DNA of 64,000 nucleotides, from positions 1 to 64,000 of the forward strand of contig NZ_QXQT01000005.1 in NCBI RefSeq assembly GCF_003660395.1, read 5' to 3'. A model generated the notes under the pieces. It saw nothing but the letters and a program-made list of their open reading frames with translations. It did not search any database and had not been told where the DNA came from. Position numbers and translations under genes: made by a program. The DNA is from Helicobacter vulpis. GTDB lineage: Bacteria; Campylobacterota; Campylobacteria; Campylobacterales; Helicobacteraceae. Of this stretch, positions 46,794-54,714 are shown piece by piece (the stretch's first letter is position 1; every line of letters begins with the position of its first letter).

Positions 46794-47342
46794 ATGTTTG
46801 TATGCGCGGGATATTCAGAGAATTTTAAGATGGCTAAGGGGGTGGGGGTGGGGCTCATACAGAGCACAATTTGCCTCACACGCCTGTGCTTGTTGGAAAA
46901 CCCTACGGAGTTGATCTTTGTAGGCAGCGCAGGGAGTTATGATCCTAACCTGCCCTTGTTATCTTTGTGTAAAAGCGCACGGGGTTACCAAATCGAGCAA
47001 AGTTTTACCCAAGCGCAAAGTTACACCCCCCTAGATAACCATTTAGAAGTACACAGCGCGCTCTTGGATCAAATCCGTTTGCCCGATGTGCAAGTCAACT
47101 CTAGCAACTACATCCACACAAACCCTAACTTTGCATGCCAAATGCACAATGCGGGCATCGCCTTAGAAAACATGGAGTTTTTCGCGTTATTGAGTGTGGC
47201 ACAGAGTTTTAATATCCCGAGTGTGGGTGTATTTTGTATCACTAATTACATCACTCCCCACGCCCACCAAGAGTTCTTAGATAATCATGATCGGGCTAAA
47301 GCCCGTTTAGAGGCGTGGATGGGAGCGTTTGCAAAACGTTAA
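46794..47342 (+). CDS. nucleoside phosphorylase-fold protein, small, substrate unknown
   Basis: 182 residues. Matches the PNP/UDP-phosphorylase fold: the ELIFVGSAGSYDP strand-turn and the ALENMEFFALLSVAQSFNIPSVGVFCITN segment, where the ENMEFFA core fits the VDMETAA nucleoside-binding strand of family members, with Glu kept. It is about 50 residues shorter than typical. May act on nucleosides or futalosine-like compounds; this cannot be settled. AAAAGGG precedes the ATG. Confidence 0.7.
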   Translation: MFVCAGYSENFKMAKGVGVGLIQSTICLTRLCLLENPTELIFVGSAGSYDPNLPLLSLCKSARGYQIEQSFTQAQSYTPLDNHLEVHSALLDQIRLPDVQVNSSNYIHTNPNFACQMHNAGIALENMEFFALLSVAQSFNIPSVGVFCITNYITPHAHQEFLDNHDRAKARLEAWMGAFAKR

Positions 47343-47406
47343 GGAACATGGGCTACCATGCGGGCATGGAGGCGTTGAGTTTCCAAATACGATAAAGGAG
47401 AACGCT

Positions 47407-47544
47407 ATGAGTAACAACAGTAACAACAGTTGCAACAGCCAAAACAGCAATAATAGCCAAAACAGCAACAATAGCTGTGGTTGTGGTAGTGCTAACAACA
47501 GCCAAAACAGCAATAATAGCCAAAACAGCAACAACCAAGACTAA
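47407..47544 (+). CDS. 45-residue Asn/Ser/Gln-rich peptide
   Basis: A very biased peptide: 19 Asn, 13 Ser and 5 Gln in 45 residues, in NSQNSNNS units, with a central SCGCGS and one early Cys. A strong AAAGGAG 6 bases before ATG and a hairpin terminator after TAA support it as a real gene. A 38-bp direct repeat (63 bp apart, in frame) shows it grew by duplication. No signal peptide is seen. Function unknown; the composition is prion-like and the Cys could bind metal. Not recognised as a named family. Confidence 0.7.
   Translation: MSNNSNNSCNSQNSNNSQNSNNSCGCGSANNSQNSNNSQNSNNQD
47434..47471 (+). repeat. 38-bp direct repeat, copy 1
   Basis: Identical to 47497-47534. The offset of 63 bases keeps the coding frame, so the repeat duplicates the NSQNSNNSQNSNN block of the small peptide. 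Confidence 0.95.
47497..47534 (+). repeat. 38-bp direct repeat, copy 2
   Basis: Second copy, identical to 47434-47471. Between them lies the CGCG-coding spacer. Confidence 0.95.
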
Positions 47545-47552
47545 GGGTTGTT

Positions 47553-47571
47553 CCCCCGTTTTGAGCGGGGG
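47553..47571 (+). terminator. hairpin after the Asn/Ser/Gln peptide gene
   Basis: 6-bp stem CCCCCG/CGGGGG with a 7-base loop, 8 bases after the stop. The T-tail (TGTTCT) is weak. The rest of the spacer to 47759 shows no other convincing gene. Confidence 0.55.
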
Positions 47572-47759
47572 TGTTCTACACTATCAAGCTTCTTTAAAGT
47601 TTTTTGTGTTAGGCTACCCGCATTCTATTTTTGAGAAAGGGTTTTCATGCTGTCTTTTGTTGTGGCACAGAGAGCTAGGCGTTTTTCTTTACACCTTAGC
47701 GATCTGATGTGCATGGGTGGCCTTTTATCACACACCCATTTCACACACAAAGGACGTGC

Positions 47760-49127
47760 ATGCAGGAGTTTAGACAAGACACTTATCACGCCCAGCCTAG
47801 CGCGCTAGGGCTAGTTCCTTTTTTTGTTTTCATTGTTACTTACTTAGGCACGGGGATTTATCTAGAATTGGTCGGGGTAAAAATGGGTTTTTACCAATTG
47901 CCCGGGCCTGTGGCAGCTAGTGTGGGGGTGGCTAGCGCGTTTTTGCTCTTTAAAAGCGATCTCAACCAAAAATTTAACGATTTCTTGGCCGGCTGTGGAG
48001 ATAAGAACATCATGACTATGTGTGTGATCTATCTTCTAGCCGGAGCTTTTGCCGTGGTGAGCAAGGCGATGGGCGGAGTGGATTCTACGGTCAATCTGGG
48101 GCTAACCTATATCCCTGTGGAGTACTTGGCTGCGGGGGTGTTTGTGATCGCCGCTTTTATTTCTACAGCCATTGGTACGAGTGTGGGCGCGATTGTGGCC
48201 TTAGGTCCCATTGCGGTGGGTTTGGCCCAGCAAAGCGGATTGTCCATGCCCTTGATCTTAGCGGCGTTACTAGGAGGGGCAATGTTTGGAGACAATCTCT
48301 CCATCATCTCAGACACCACGATCGCAAGCACGCGTACCCAAGATGTGGCGATGAATGACAAGTTCAAAATCAATCTCTACATCGCCCTGCCTGCGAGCTT
48401 GCTCACCGTGGTGTTGCTCTTGATCTTTGGGCGGCCTGAGAGTGTGGTACCCTTGAGCGTACATGATTTCCAAGTCCTCAAGACTCTTCCCTATCTCTTG
48501 GTCTTGATCTTAGCCCTCTTGGGCTTGAATGTCTTTTTAGTGTTGTTTGTGGGGGTGGTGCTTTCTGGGGGGATCGGCTTGTATTATGGTAATTTCACTC
48601 TGCTCAGTTTTGGCAAAGAAATTTATAATGGCTTTAGCAATATGCAAGAAATCTTCTTGCTCTCTTTGCTCACAGGGGGGATTGCTTTCATGGTTACGCG
48701 CGAGGGCGGGGTGGCGTGGGTCATCTCCAAGATCGAAAAGCTCATTGTAGGTCCTAAAAGCGCTAAGGTAGGAATCGCCGCTTTGGTGAGTGTGGTGGAT
48801 TTGGCCGTAGCTAATAACACAGTGGCCATCGTGATCGTGGGAGAGATCACCAAGAAAATTAGCGTAAAATTTGGCGTGGATCGGCGTGAGAGCGCAGTGA
48901 TCTTAGACATCTTCTCTTGTATCTTTCAAGGGTTGATCCCCTATGGTGCGCAAATGCTCATTTTACTTGGTTTCGCTAAGGGAAGCGTGGACTTCCTGTC
49001 TGTGTTGCCTTTGCTGTGGTATCAAGGACTCTTGGGGCTTTTGACCTTGTTGTATATCTTTTGGAGTGCTTACAGCGCGTGGGTGCTCAAGAGTTTAACG
49101 CCTAAAACCACCGGTGCTCAGGCATAG
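47760..49127 (+). CDS. nhaC: NhaC-family Na+/H+ antiporter
   Basis: 455 residues with about ten helices. Conserved parts include STAIGTSVGAIVALGPIAVG and GGAMFGDNLSIISDTTIAS, the core of NhaC antiporters, and the later AVANNTVAIVIVGEI. It exchanges Na+ for H+ for pH and salt balance. ATG at 47760 has AAAGGA 5 bases upstream and is preferred over an upstream in-frame start at 47709. Confidence 0.9.
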   Translation: MQEFRQDTYHAQPSALGLVPFFVFIVTYLGTGIYLELVGVKMGFYQLPGPVAASVGVASAFLLFKSDLNQKFNDFLAGCGDKNIMTMCVIYLLAGAFAVVSKAMGGVDSTVNLGLTYIPVEYLAAGVFVIAAFISTAIGTSVGAIVALGPIAVGLAQQSGLSMPLILAALLGGAMFGDNLSIISDTTIASTRTQDVAMNDKFKINLYIALPASLLTVVLLLIFGRPESVVPLSVHDFQVLKTLPYLLVLILALLGLNVFLVLFVGVVLSGGIGLYYGNFTLLSFGKEIYNGFSNMQEIFLLSLLTGGIAFMVTREGGVAWVISKIEKLIVGPKSAKVGIAALVSVVDLAVANNTVAIVIVGEITKKISVKFGVDRRESAVILDIFSCIFQGLIPYGAQMLILLGFAKGSVDFLSVLPLLWYQGLLGLLTLLYIFWSAYSAWVLKSLTPKTTGAQA

Positions 49128-49145
49128 TTTTAGGGTTTTTTGTGC

Positions 49146-49151
49146 TATAAT
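49146..49151 (+). promoter_or_regulatory. -10 box for the lipoprotein-FadL operon
   Basis: TATAAT preceded by TGTGC, 28 bases before the ATG at 49180. It likely drives three genes to 52210. Confidence 0.65.
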
Positions 49152-49179
49152 GCGATCTAAATGACTCAAAGGTAGTAAG

Positions 49180-49839
49180 ATGGAGCAAAAGGCATGCGTG
49201 GGGGGTAGCACTAGAGCACGGGGCTTGGTGCCCTTGTGCGCTTACGTGGGTTTGGCCTTAGTTGTGGGCGGTTGTGGCATGTTCAAGCGCGCGGGGGCAA
49301 CGCAGCTCATCCCCCCCTCAGCGACAGGTTTACAAGCCCCCATTTATCCTCCCACCACTTTCAATAGCACAAGCAAGCCGCCCATGCCCAATTTCCCCAA
49401 GTCTCAACCCCAGATTGAGACCCGTTTTGACAATTCTTCACAGGGCAATCTCTCTAGTGGAGGGGGCGCGCCAGCAATGGTGCCCAACACGCCCATTCTC
49501 ACCCCCACCAATGTGATCGAATTGAGCGCGGTGGGCATGGGGGTTGCCCCAGAGTCCACGATCTCCCCCTCTCAAGCCCTAGCCCTAGCCAAGCGCGCGG
49601 CCATTGTGGATGGGTATCGCCAATTGGGCGAGAAAATGTATGGGATTAGAGTGAACGCTACTGACACAGTCAAAGACATGATCTTGCAAAACTCCGTGAT
49701 TAAAACTAAGGTCAACGCTTTGATCCGCAACGCCGAGATCACCGAGACCATCTATAAAGATGGCTTGTGCCAAGTGAGTATGGAGCTCAAGTTAGATGGG
49801 CGCATTTGGTACAATGTCTTCAATCAGGCAAGAGGGTAG
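49180..49839 (+). CDS. LPP20-family lipoprotein
   Basis: 219 residues. Signal peptide with lipobox VVGGC (Cys about 33). A Pro/Ser/Gly-rich linker (about 45-105) leads to the LPP20 domain (about 110-215): ALALAKRAAIVDGYRQLGEK, then a NALIRNAEI strand and VSMELKLDGR. In H. pylori, LPP20-type proteins are surface-linked lipoproteins. Coupled 9 bases before the next gene. Confidence 0.82.
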   Translation: MEQKACVGGSTRARGLVPLCAYVGLALVVGGCGMFKRAGATQLIPPSATGLQAPIYPPTTFNSTSKPPMPNFPKSQPQIETRFDNSSQGNLSSGGGAPAMVPNTPILTPTNVIELSAVGMGVAPESTISPSQALALAKRAAIVDGYRQLGEKMYGIRVNATDTVKDMILQNSVIKTKVNALIRNAEITETIYKDGLCQVSMELKLDGRIWYNVFNQARG

Positions 49840-49848
49840 TCTTGTTGC

Positions 49849-50475
49849 GTGGTGGCCTCATTAGCTAAGTGGCGGCGCGTTTTACAGCTTTTAGGGGTGG
49901 TTTTCTTGGGGACTTTTCTGGTTTCTTGCGGGCACAAAAAGCCCCCCAAACCCAAGTCAACTCACAAGGCACACAAGGCACATAAAAAGCTTTTCATTAA
50001 AAAGAGTGCTGCGCAACGCAAGCAAGAGGCGGAAATCGCGCGGATAAAAGCCCTAGAACGCTTCAAACTCATCTACATTTACACGCCCGTGTTGCGTTTT
50101 TATGATTACGGCACGATCGAGCGCAATAAAGAGGGCGATTTGCAGATCGAGCTCTACCAACTCAGCAAAAAGGCCGGGGAGATTGTGATCAAGAAAAACT
50201 ATCTGTGTTTTTCTGGCATTTGTTCGGCCAAATGGAGCGCGGCTAGGGATCTCTTTGGCAAGGTGAGCTATGGGGATCTCTTTGATGACATCGTATTAGG
50301 GCATGATATTTTTAATGGGATTGGCAAGCGCATAGAGCCCAATGGAGAGGTGGTACAGCGTTTTGTACAAGGCGGGGAAGTGATCTACTACGAACGCAAA
50401 CCAGATAAAATCCTTTTCCAAAACATGAGCACGGGTACAGCCATTGTGATCCAACAATACCACCCCCCTAAGTGA
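49849..50475 (+). CDS. lipoprotein, function unknown, upstream of FadL
   Basis: 208 residues with lipobox LVSC. After the Cys comes a very basic linker (PPKPKSTHKAHKAHKK), then a strand-rich domain with IYIYTPVLRFYDYG and QIELYQLSKKAG. H. pylori has a like gene next to its FadL-type porin. A role in porin assembly or cargo passing is possible. GTG start; 7 bases to fadL. Confidence 0.75.
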   Translation: MVASLAKWRRVLQLLGVVFLGTFLVSCGHKKPPKPKSTHKAHKAHKKLFIKKSAAQRKQEAEIARIKALERFKLIYIYTPVLRFYDYGTIERNKEGDLQIELYQLSKKAGEIVIKKNYLCFSGICSAKWSAARDLFGKVSYGDLFDDIVLGHDIFNGIGKRIEPNGEVVQRFVQGGEVIYYERKPDKILFQNMSTGTAIVIQQYHPPK

Positions 50476-50482
50476 GGTCTGT

Positions 50483-52210
50483 GTGCATTGGTGGTGGCGA
50501 TCATGTGTGGTGTTGGTACCCATGTTGGGGCAGGCCAATGGGTTTAAAATTTCTGAACAAAGCTTGAATGGGACCGCGCTCAATTCTGCCTATATTGCCG
50601 GGGCGCGGGGTGCGGACGCGAGCTATTACAACCCGGCCAATATGGGTTTTAACAACGACTGGGGGGAGAATGAAAGCGAATTTGAGATCACCAGCACGGT
50701 GATCAATATCCCCGCTTTTAAATTCATGGTACCTGGCACTAATCAGGGGCTTTATTCTGAAACGAGTTTAGTGATGAACCCTAGTGATGCTAACAACGCG
50801 GCCATCATCAATATTTTGGGTCTGGGAGGTGTGGCCACTTCTGCAGCCCAAAAACTCATCGATGGGGGTATTCCTGCGCTCAAGCAGCTCATTAACAACT
50901 TGCAGGGTCTCACTAGCCAAAAGGTTACAACAGTGGCCTCTCTGCCCAGCGCGCAAGTGGTGAGCGGTTGGACCGGCACGACTAATTTTGTACTGCCTAA
51001 GTTCTTTTACAAAACACGCAATCACAATGGCTTTACCTTTGGGGGGAGTTTTACCGCGCCCTCTGGCTTAGGCATGAAATGGAATGGTCAGGGTGGGGAA
51101 TTCTTGCAAAATGTCTTTATCATGATGGTTGAGCTTGCCCCCAGCGTGAGCTATACCATTGGGGATCGTTTCTCTGTGGGGGTGAGTGGGCGTGGACTCT
51201 ACGCAACAGGCAAATTTGACAACACCGTTTATGTGCCTTTGCACGGCGCATCGGTGTTGAGCGGGAGTCAAATTGTGGGTTTGCCCAATAATGTCTTTAG
51301 CCAGCAAGTACCCAGTTCGATGCGCGCCCAACTAGCTAGTATAGGCTATCGCCCCGCAATGCAATGCACTGCAGAGATGAATCAAAATAGCCCCGTGTGT
51401 GAAACTTATTACAATGGTCTCAAACAAATTATGCGCTATAGCGGCTTGCAAGAGGCCATCTCTGATCTCTATGGCACTTCTCAGGTCGTCCAACAGAGTA
51501 ATGGGAGCTCATGGGGGGGGGGTTATAAAATCGGGGCGAGTATGCGGGTTTTTGAAAATGGCATGTTCTCTGTGGTCTATAACAGCAGTGTAACTTTTAA
51601 CATGCGGGGAGGACTGACTGCGCTCACTAAATTAGGCCCTAGTTTAGGGAATGTACTCACAAGAGGGCATTTAAATATCAATGTTTCTTTACCCCAAGTG
51701 ATCAACATCGCTTACGCTCACGAGTTTTTCAAACACCACTTGCGCGTGGAGGGGGTGTACGAGCGCACTTTTTGGAGTCAGGGCAATAAGTTTTTAGTGA
51801 CTCCAGATTTCGCCAACGCGTCTTATCAGGGTATTGGGGGCACGGTGCAGTTCTTGAGCGCGGCGACTCTTAAAAACATGGTGGGTTTGGCAGATTTTAG
51901 TGGGGTGATGAACATGGGAGCGGGTTGGCGCGACACCAACACCTTTAGGCTTGGCACGACCTATATGGGCAGAAATCTGCGCTTGATGGGCGCGTTGAGT
52001 TACGATCAGGCCCCCAGCCCCCAAGACGCTATTGGGATACCCGATTCGAATGGCTATTCCATCGCCTTTGGTGCCAAATACAATTTTAGAGGGTTTGATA
52101 TTGGTTGGGGGGGTACCTTCACCTTCAAAAGCAATCGGGATAGTTACTACCAGTCTAAAGATATTGGCCAGCTGCGCATTTTTTCGGCATCTTTGGGGTA
52201 TCGGTGGTAA
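50483..52210 (+). CDS. FadL/OmpP1-type outer membrane transporter, with an internal G10 tract
   Basis: 575 residues. Signal peptide ending LGQANG, then the typical GFKISEQSLNGTALNSAY plug motif, NPANM, and a series of barrel strands that end in RIFSASLGYRW, with the aromatic C-terminus. Family members take up fatty acids and other hydrophobic compounds. A G10 tract (51513-51522) codes GGG within an inner loop and is in frame. One base more or less gives an early stop. GTG start near the previous stop indicates coupling. Confidence 0.88.
   Translation: MHWWWRSCVVLVPMLGQANGFKISEQSLNGTALNSAYIAGARGADASYYNPANMGFNNDWGENESEFEITSTVINIPAFKFMVPGTNQGLYSETSLVMNPSDANNAAIINILGLGGVATSAAQKLIDGGIPALKQLINNLQGLTSQKVTTVASLPSAQVVSGWTGTTNFVLPKFFYKTRNHNGFTFGGSFTAPSGLGMKWNGQGGEFLQNVFIMMVELAPSVSYTIGDRFSVGVSGRGLYATGKFDNTVYVPLHGASVLSGSQIVGLPNNVFSQQVPSSMRAQLASIGYRPAMQCTAEMNQNSPVCETYYNGLKQIMRYSGLQEAISDLYGTSQVVQQSNGSSWGGGYKIGASMRVFENGMFSVVYNSSVTFNMRGGLTALTKLGPSLGNVLTRGHLNINVSLPQVINIAYAHEFFKHHLRVEGVYERTFWSQGNKFLVTPDFANASYQGIGGTVQFLSAATLKNMVGLADFSGVMNMGAGWRDTNTFRLGTTYMGRNLRLMGALSYDQAPSPQDAIGIPDSNGYSIAFGAKYNFRGFDIGWGGTFTFKSNRDSYYQSKDIGQLRIFSASLGYRW
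51513..51522 (+). repeat. G10 homopolymer inside the FadL-type gene
   Basis: Ten G in frame (tgg ggg ggg ggt). With 11 the frame stops three codons after the tract; with 9 it stops after about 22 codons. It is a likely ON/OFF switch. Confidence 0.9.
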
Positions 52211-52234
52211 GATAATCTATAAAAAAGGATTTTT

Positions 52235-52741
52235 ATGCCCCATGTTATTGTCATTGATATTCAAGAGAAATTGCTTGGAGTGATGGCAGAAGCGGACGCG
52301 CTCTTGGCCAATTGCATCCAATTTTTACAGATTGCCCAAGAGTTAAAGCTTGAAATCTTAGCAAGCGAACAAAACCCTAGTAAATTAGGGCCCAGTGTCG
52401 CGCCCTTACAGGCTTTTTTAGGCACGCCCCACACCAAGGAACACTTCAGCGCTGCCCCCGTGCTCACTCCCCTCTTGCCCGCTAAGGCGCATTTGATCTT
52501 GCTAGGCATTGAGGCGCATGTCTGTGTTTATCAAAGCGCCAAGGATTTCTTGCGCGCAGGTTTTGAGGTAACCATCCTAGAGGATTGTACGAGCTCTAGA
52601 GATATGCGCAACAAAGCGCGCGCCCTAGCCGACTTGCAACACTATGGGGCGCACATTTTAAGCAACGAAATCGTTGCCTTTGAGTGCATGCAAACCTACA
52701 CGCACCCTAGTTTTAGGGCCATCTCCAAGCTGATCAAATAG
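52235..52741 (+). CDS. isochorismatase-fold cysteine hydrolase
   Basis: 168 residues. The triad of the family is visible: Asp8 (VIDIQEKL), Lys68 (HTKEHFSA) and Cys97 (GIEAHVCVYQSA). YcaC-type and nicotinamidase-type members share this fold. The substrate is not known; isochorismate is unlikely here without related genes. ATG has AAAAGGA upstream. Confidence 0.85.
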   Translation: MPHVIVIDIQEKLLGVMAEADALLANCIQFLQIAQELKLEILASEQNPSKLGPSVAPLQAFLGTPHTKEHFSAAPVLTPLLPAKAHLILLGIEAHVCVYQSAKDFLRAGFEVTILEDCTSSRDMRNKARALADLQHYGAHILSNEIVAFECMQTYTHPSFRAISKLIK

Positions 52742-52742
52742 C

Positions 52743-53870
52743 CTAGCCAGAAAGTTGCGCGCACAATGCTAAAAGGGTGTCCGCGCTGTACTGAGCAAGG
52801 GCTAGGGTCATCTTTTGATGACAGGGGAGAGAGAGTGTGGCTTGGTAGAAATCTTGGGCTTTGGGCAAGTGCAAAAGCCCTAAGCGTTCTTGATAGAGTT
52901 TAAAGGTGTGGATGGGTTTGTAGTGCACCTGTACGCCTATTTGTGCGTCCAATAAAGCCTGCAACAACGCGTTTTTTTTCTCCCACAGATTGGAGTTTAA
53001 CAGAATCGCATAGAGATGATTCGAACTGGTGATGTGCGCGGGCAAAGAGGCGTGTAAGGGCGTGAAATAGGGATTATCGGTAAAGAGACGATCGTAAAAA
53101 CATGCGATCTCTTCGCGCACCGCGATGAAGCGGTCCAATTTGGGGAGTTGGCTCAATCCCAAAGCCGCTTGCAATTCATTCATTCTAAAATTATAACCAT
53201 AACCGGACACTTCTACATGAAAGCCTTGGTTTTCTACCCCATGGGCGCGCAAGAGTTTGAGTTGGTGGTAGAGTTCTGTACTATGCGTGGCAATGAGCCC
53301 CCCTTCTGCGGTGGTGATGGGTTTGATAGCGTGCAGGCTAAAAATCGTGGCATCGGCTAGCGCGCCAATCTTTTGCCCTCTATAACTCCCCCCTAGCGCA
53401 TGGGAGCTATCTGAGATAAAATAGAGTTGGTGGCGCGTACAAAATGCGCGCAGAGCTTCTACTTCCACACTCCGCCCCCCATAATCCACGCTTACCAATG
53501 CTTTAATGCGCTGGGGGTGTGCGCATGTGTGATACACCTCCTCTAAGCGCGCGGGGTCTAGATTGCCATCTGCGCCAATATCGCAAAATAGCGGGGTGGC
53601 TTGGCATGCTAAGAGCATGTTTGCCGTCGCCACAAAGCTAATGGGGGTGGTGATGGCAATTTGTTCTGCCAACCCTAGGGCTTGATAAGTCATCAGCAGT
53701 GCAGAAGTGGCGCTATTGCAGGCAATGACATGCTTGACACCCAGATAAGCGGCTAGGGCGTTTTCAAACGCCTCTAATAAAGGCCCTTGCGCTAGATGCG
53801 CGCCCTGCAACGCGCGCACAACTGAATCAATGTCGTCTTGATCAATGCATTGGGTACTATAGGGGTTCAC
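52743..53870 (-). CDS. pseC: PseC aminotransferase of pseudaminic acid synthesis
   Basis: Transfers an amino group to the UDP-4-keto sugar in the pathway to pseudaminic acid, which decorates flagellin in Helicobacter. 375 residues, the length of H. pylori PseC. PLP-binding Lys183 lies in FSLHAIKPITTAEGG, and SDSSHALGG and the conserved Asp are visible. GTG start with GGAG upstream. Last gene of the run from flhA, 19 bases from ispH. Confidence 0.95.
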   Translation of the reverse strand: MNPYSTQCIDQDDIDSVVRALQGAHLAQGPLLEAFENALAAYLGVKHVIACNSATSALLMTYQALGLAEQIAITTPISFVATANMLLACQATPLFCDIGADGNLDPARLEEVYHTCAHPQRIKALVSVDYGGRSVEVEALRAFCTRHQLYFISDSSHALGGSYRGQKIGALADATIFSLHAIKPITTAEGGLIATHSTELYHQLKLLRAHGVENQGFHVEVSGYGYNFRMNELQAALGLSQLPKLDRFIAVREEIACFYDRLFTDNPYFTPLHASLPAHITSSNHLYAILLNSNLWEKKNALLQALLDAQIGVQVHYKPIHTFKLYQERLGLLHLPKAQDFYQATLSLPCHQKMTLALAQYSADTLLALCAQLSG

Positions 53871-53889
53871 TCAATCTCCTAATACGCAT

Positions 53890-54714
53890 TCAAAACCCTG
53901 CAATCTGTTCTCTCACTCCCTCAATGATCCAATCTGGAGTAGAGGCCCCCGCGCTGATTCCACAGAGTCGTTTGCCCCTAAACCACGCCGGGTCCAGATC
54001 GTTAAAATCCTCCACCAAGTAGCTATCTGTACAAAACTCCTTGGCGATGTGAAAAAGCTGTTTGGTGTTAGAAGAAGTTCTACCCCCCACGATGATCATC
54101 ACATCCACCTCTTGACTGAGTTCTCTAACCGCCTCTTGGTTGTCAAAGGTGGCATTACAGATGGTGTTGAAAATGCGCACCTCCGCACAGCGAGTGATCA
54201 AGAAGTTAGCGATCTCTAAGAGTTTGGGGGTTTGCTTGGTGGTCTGAGACACTAGGGTTACTTTTTTGCCCAGCTTTTTACCCTGCAATTCTTCTAGGGA
54301 GTTGACCACTAGGGGAGGGGTGCTAGAGTAGCTAATCACCCCCTTGACCTCTGGGTGGTTAGCATCCCCAAATAGCACGATTTGATAGCCTTTAGCGCTC
54401 ATCTTTTCTACAATTTGTTGGGGCTTGATCACATAGGGACAGGTGGCATCAATAATATGCGCCCCTTTTTCTTTAAGCAAAGCCAAATCATTTTTAGGGA
54501 TGCCATGCGTGCGGATGATCACACTGCTATGCGACTCAATAGCCCCCACATCGTCTTGCACTCTGACATTAAAATCGCGCTCTAGGCGTTCAATTTCTTT
54601 AGGGTTGTGGATCAAAGAGCCCAAAGTCAGACTATCTTTATTCTTTTGGGCGATCTCAATGGCGCGCTTGACCCCAAAGCAAAAGCCGTAGTTCTTAGCC
54701 ATTTTCACTTGCAT
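53890..54714 (-). CDS. ispH: 4-hydroxy-3-methylbut-2-enyl diphosphate reductase
   Basis: Last step of the MEP pathway, giving IPP and DMAPP. 274 residues with the three cluster Cys in FCFGVKRAIE, IDATCPYV and NTICNATFDNQ. The ATG overlaps the aroA end by 20 bases and has AAGGA upstream. dxr lies 34 kb away. Confidence 0.95.
   Translation of the reverse strand: MQVKMAKNYGFCFGVKRAIEIAQKNKDSLTLGSLIHNPKEIERLERDFNVRVQDDVGAIESHSSVIIRTHGIPKNDLALLKEKGAHIIDATCPYVIKPQQIVEKMSAKGYQIVLFGDANHPEVKGVISYSSTPPLVVNSLEELQGKKLGKKVTLVSQTTKQTPKLLEIANFLITRCAEVRIFNTICNATFDNQEAVRELSQEVDVMIIVGGRTSSNTKQLFHIAKEFCTDSYLVEDFNDLDPAWFRGKRLCGISAGASTPDWIIEGVREQIAGF

Noticed and set aside
47307-47534. Leu-rich minus-strand frame opposite the Asn/Ser peptide
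   Set aside because: It is the complement of the Asn/Ser codons; no ribosome site, and the plus-strand frame has all gene signals.
47477-47707. Alternative 76-residue reading frame over the peptide gene
   Set aside because: It runs through the repeat in another frame, lacks a ribosome site and crosses the terminator hairpin.
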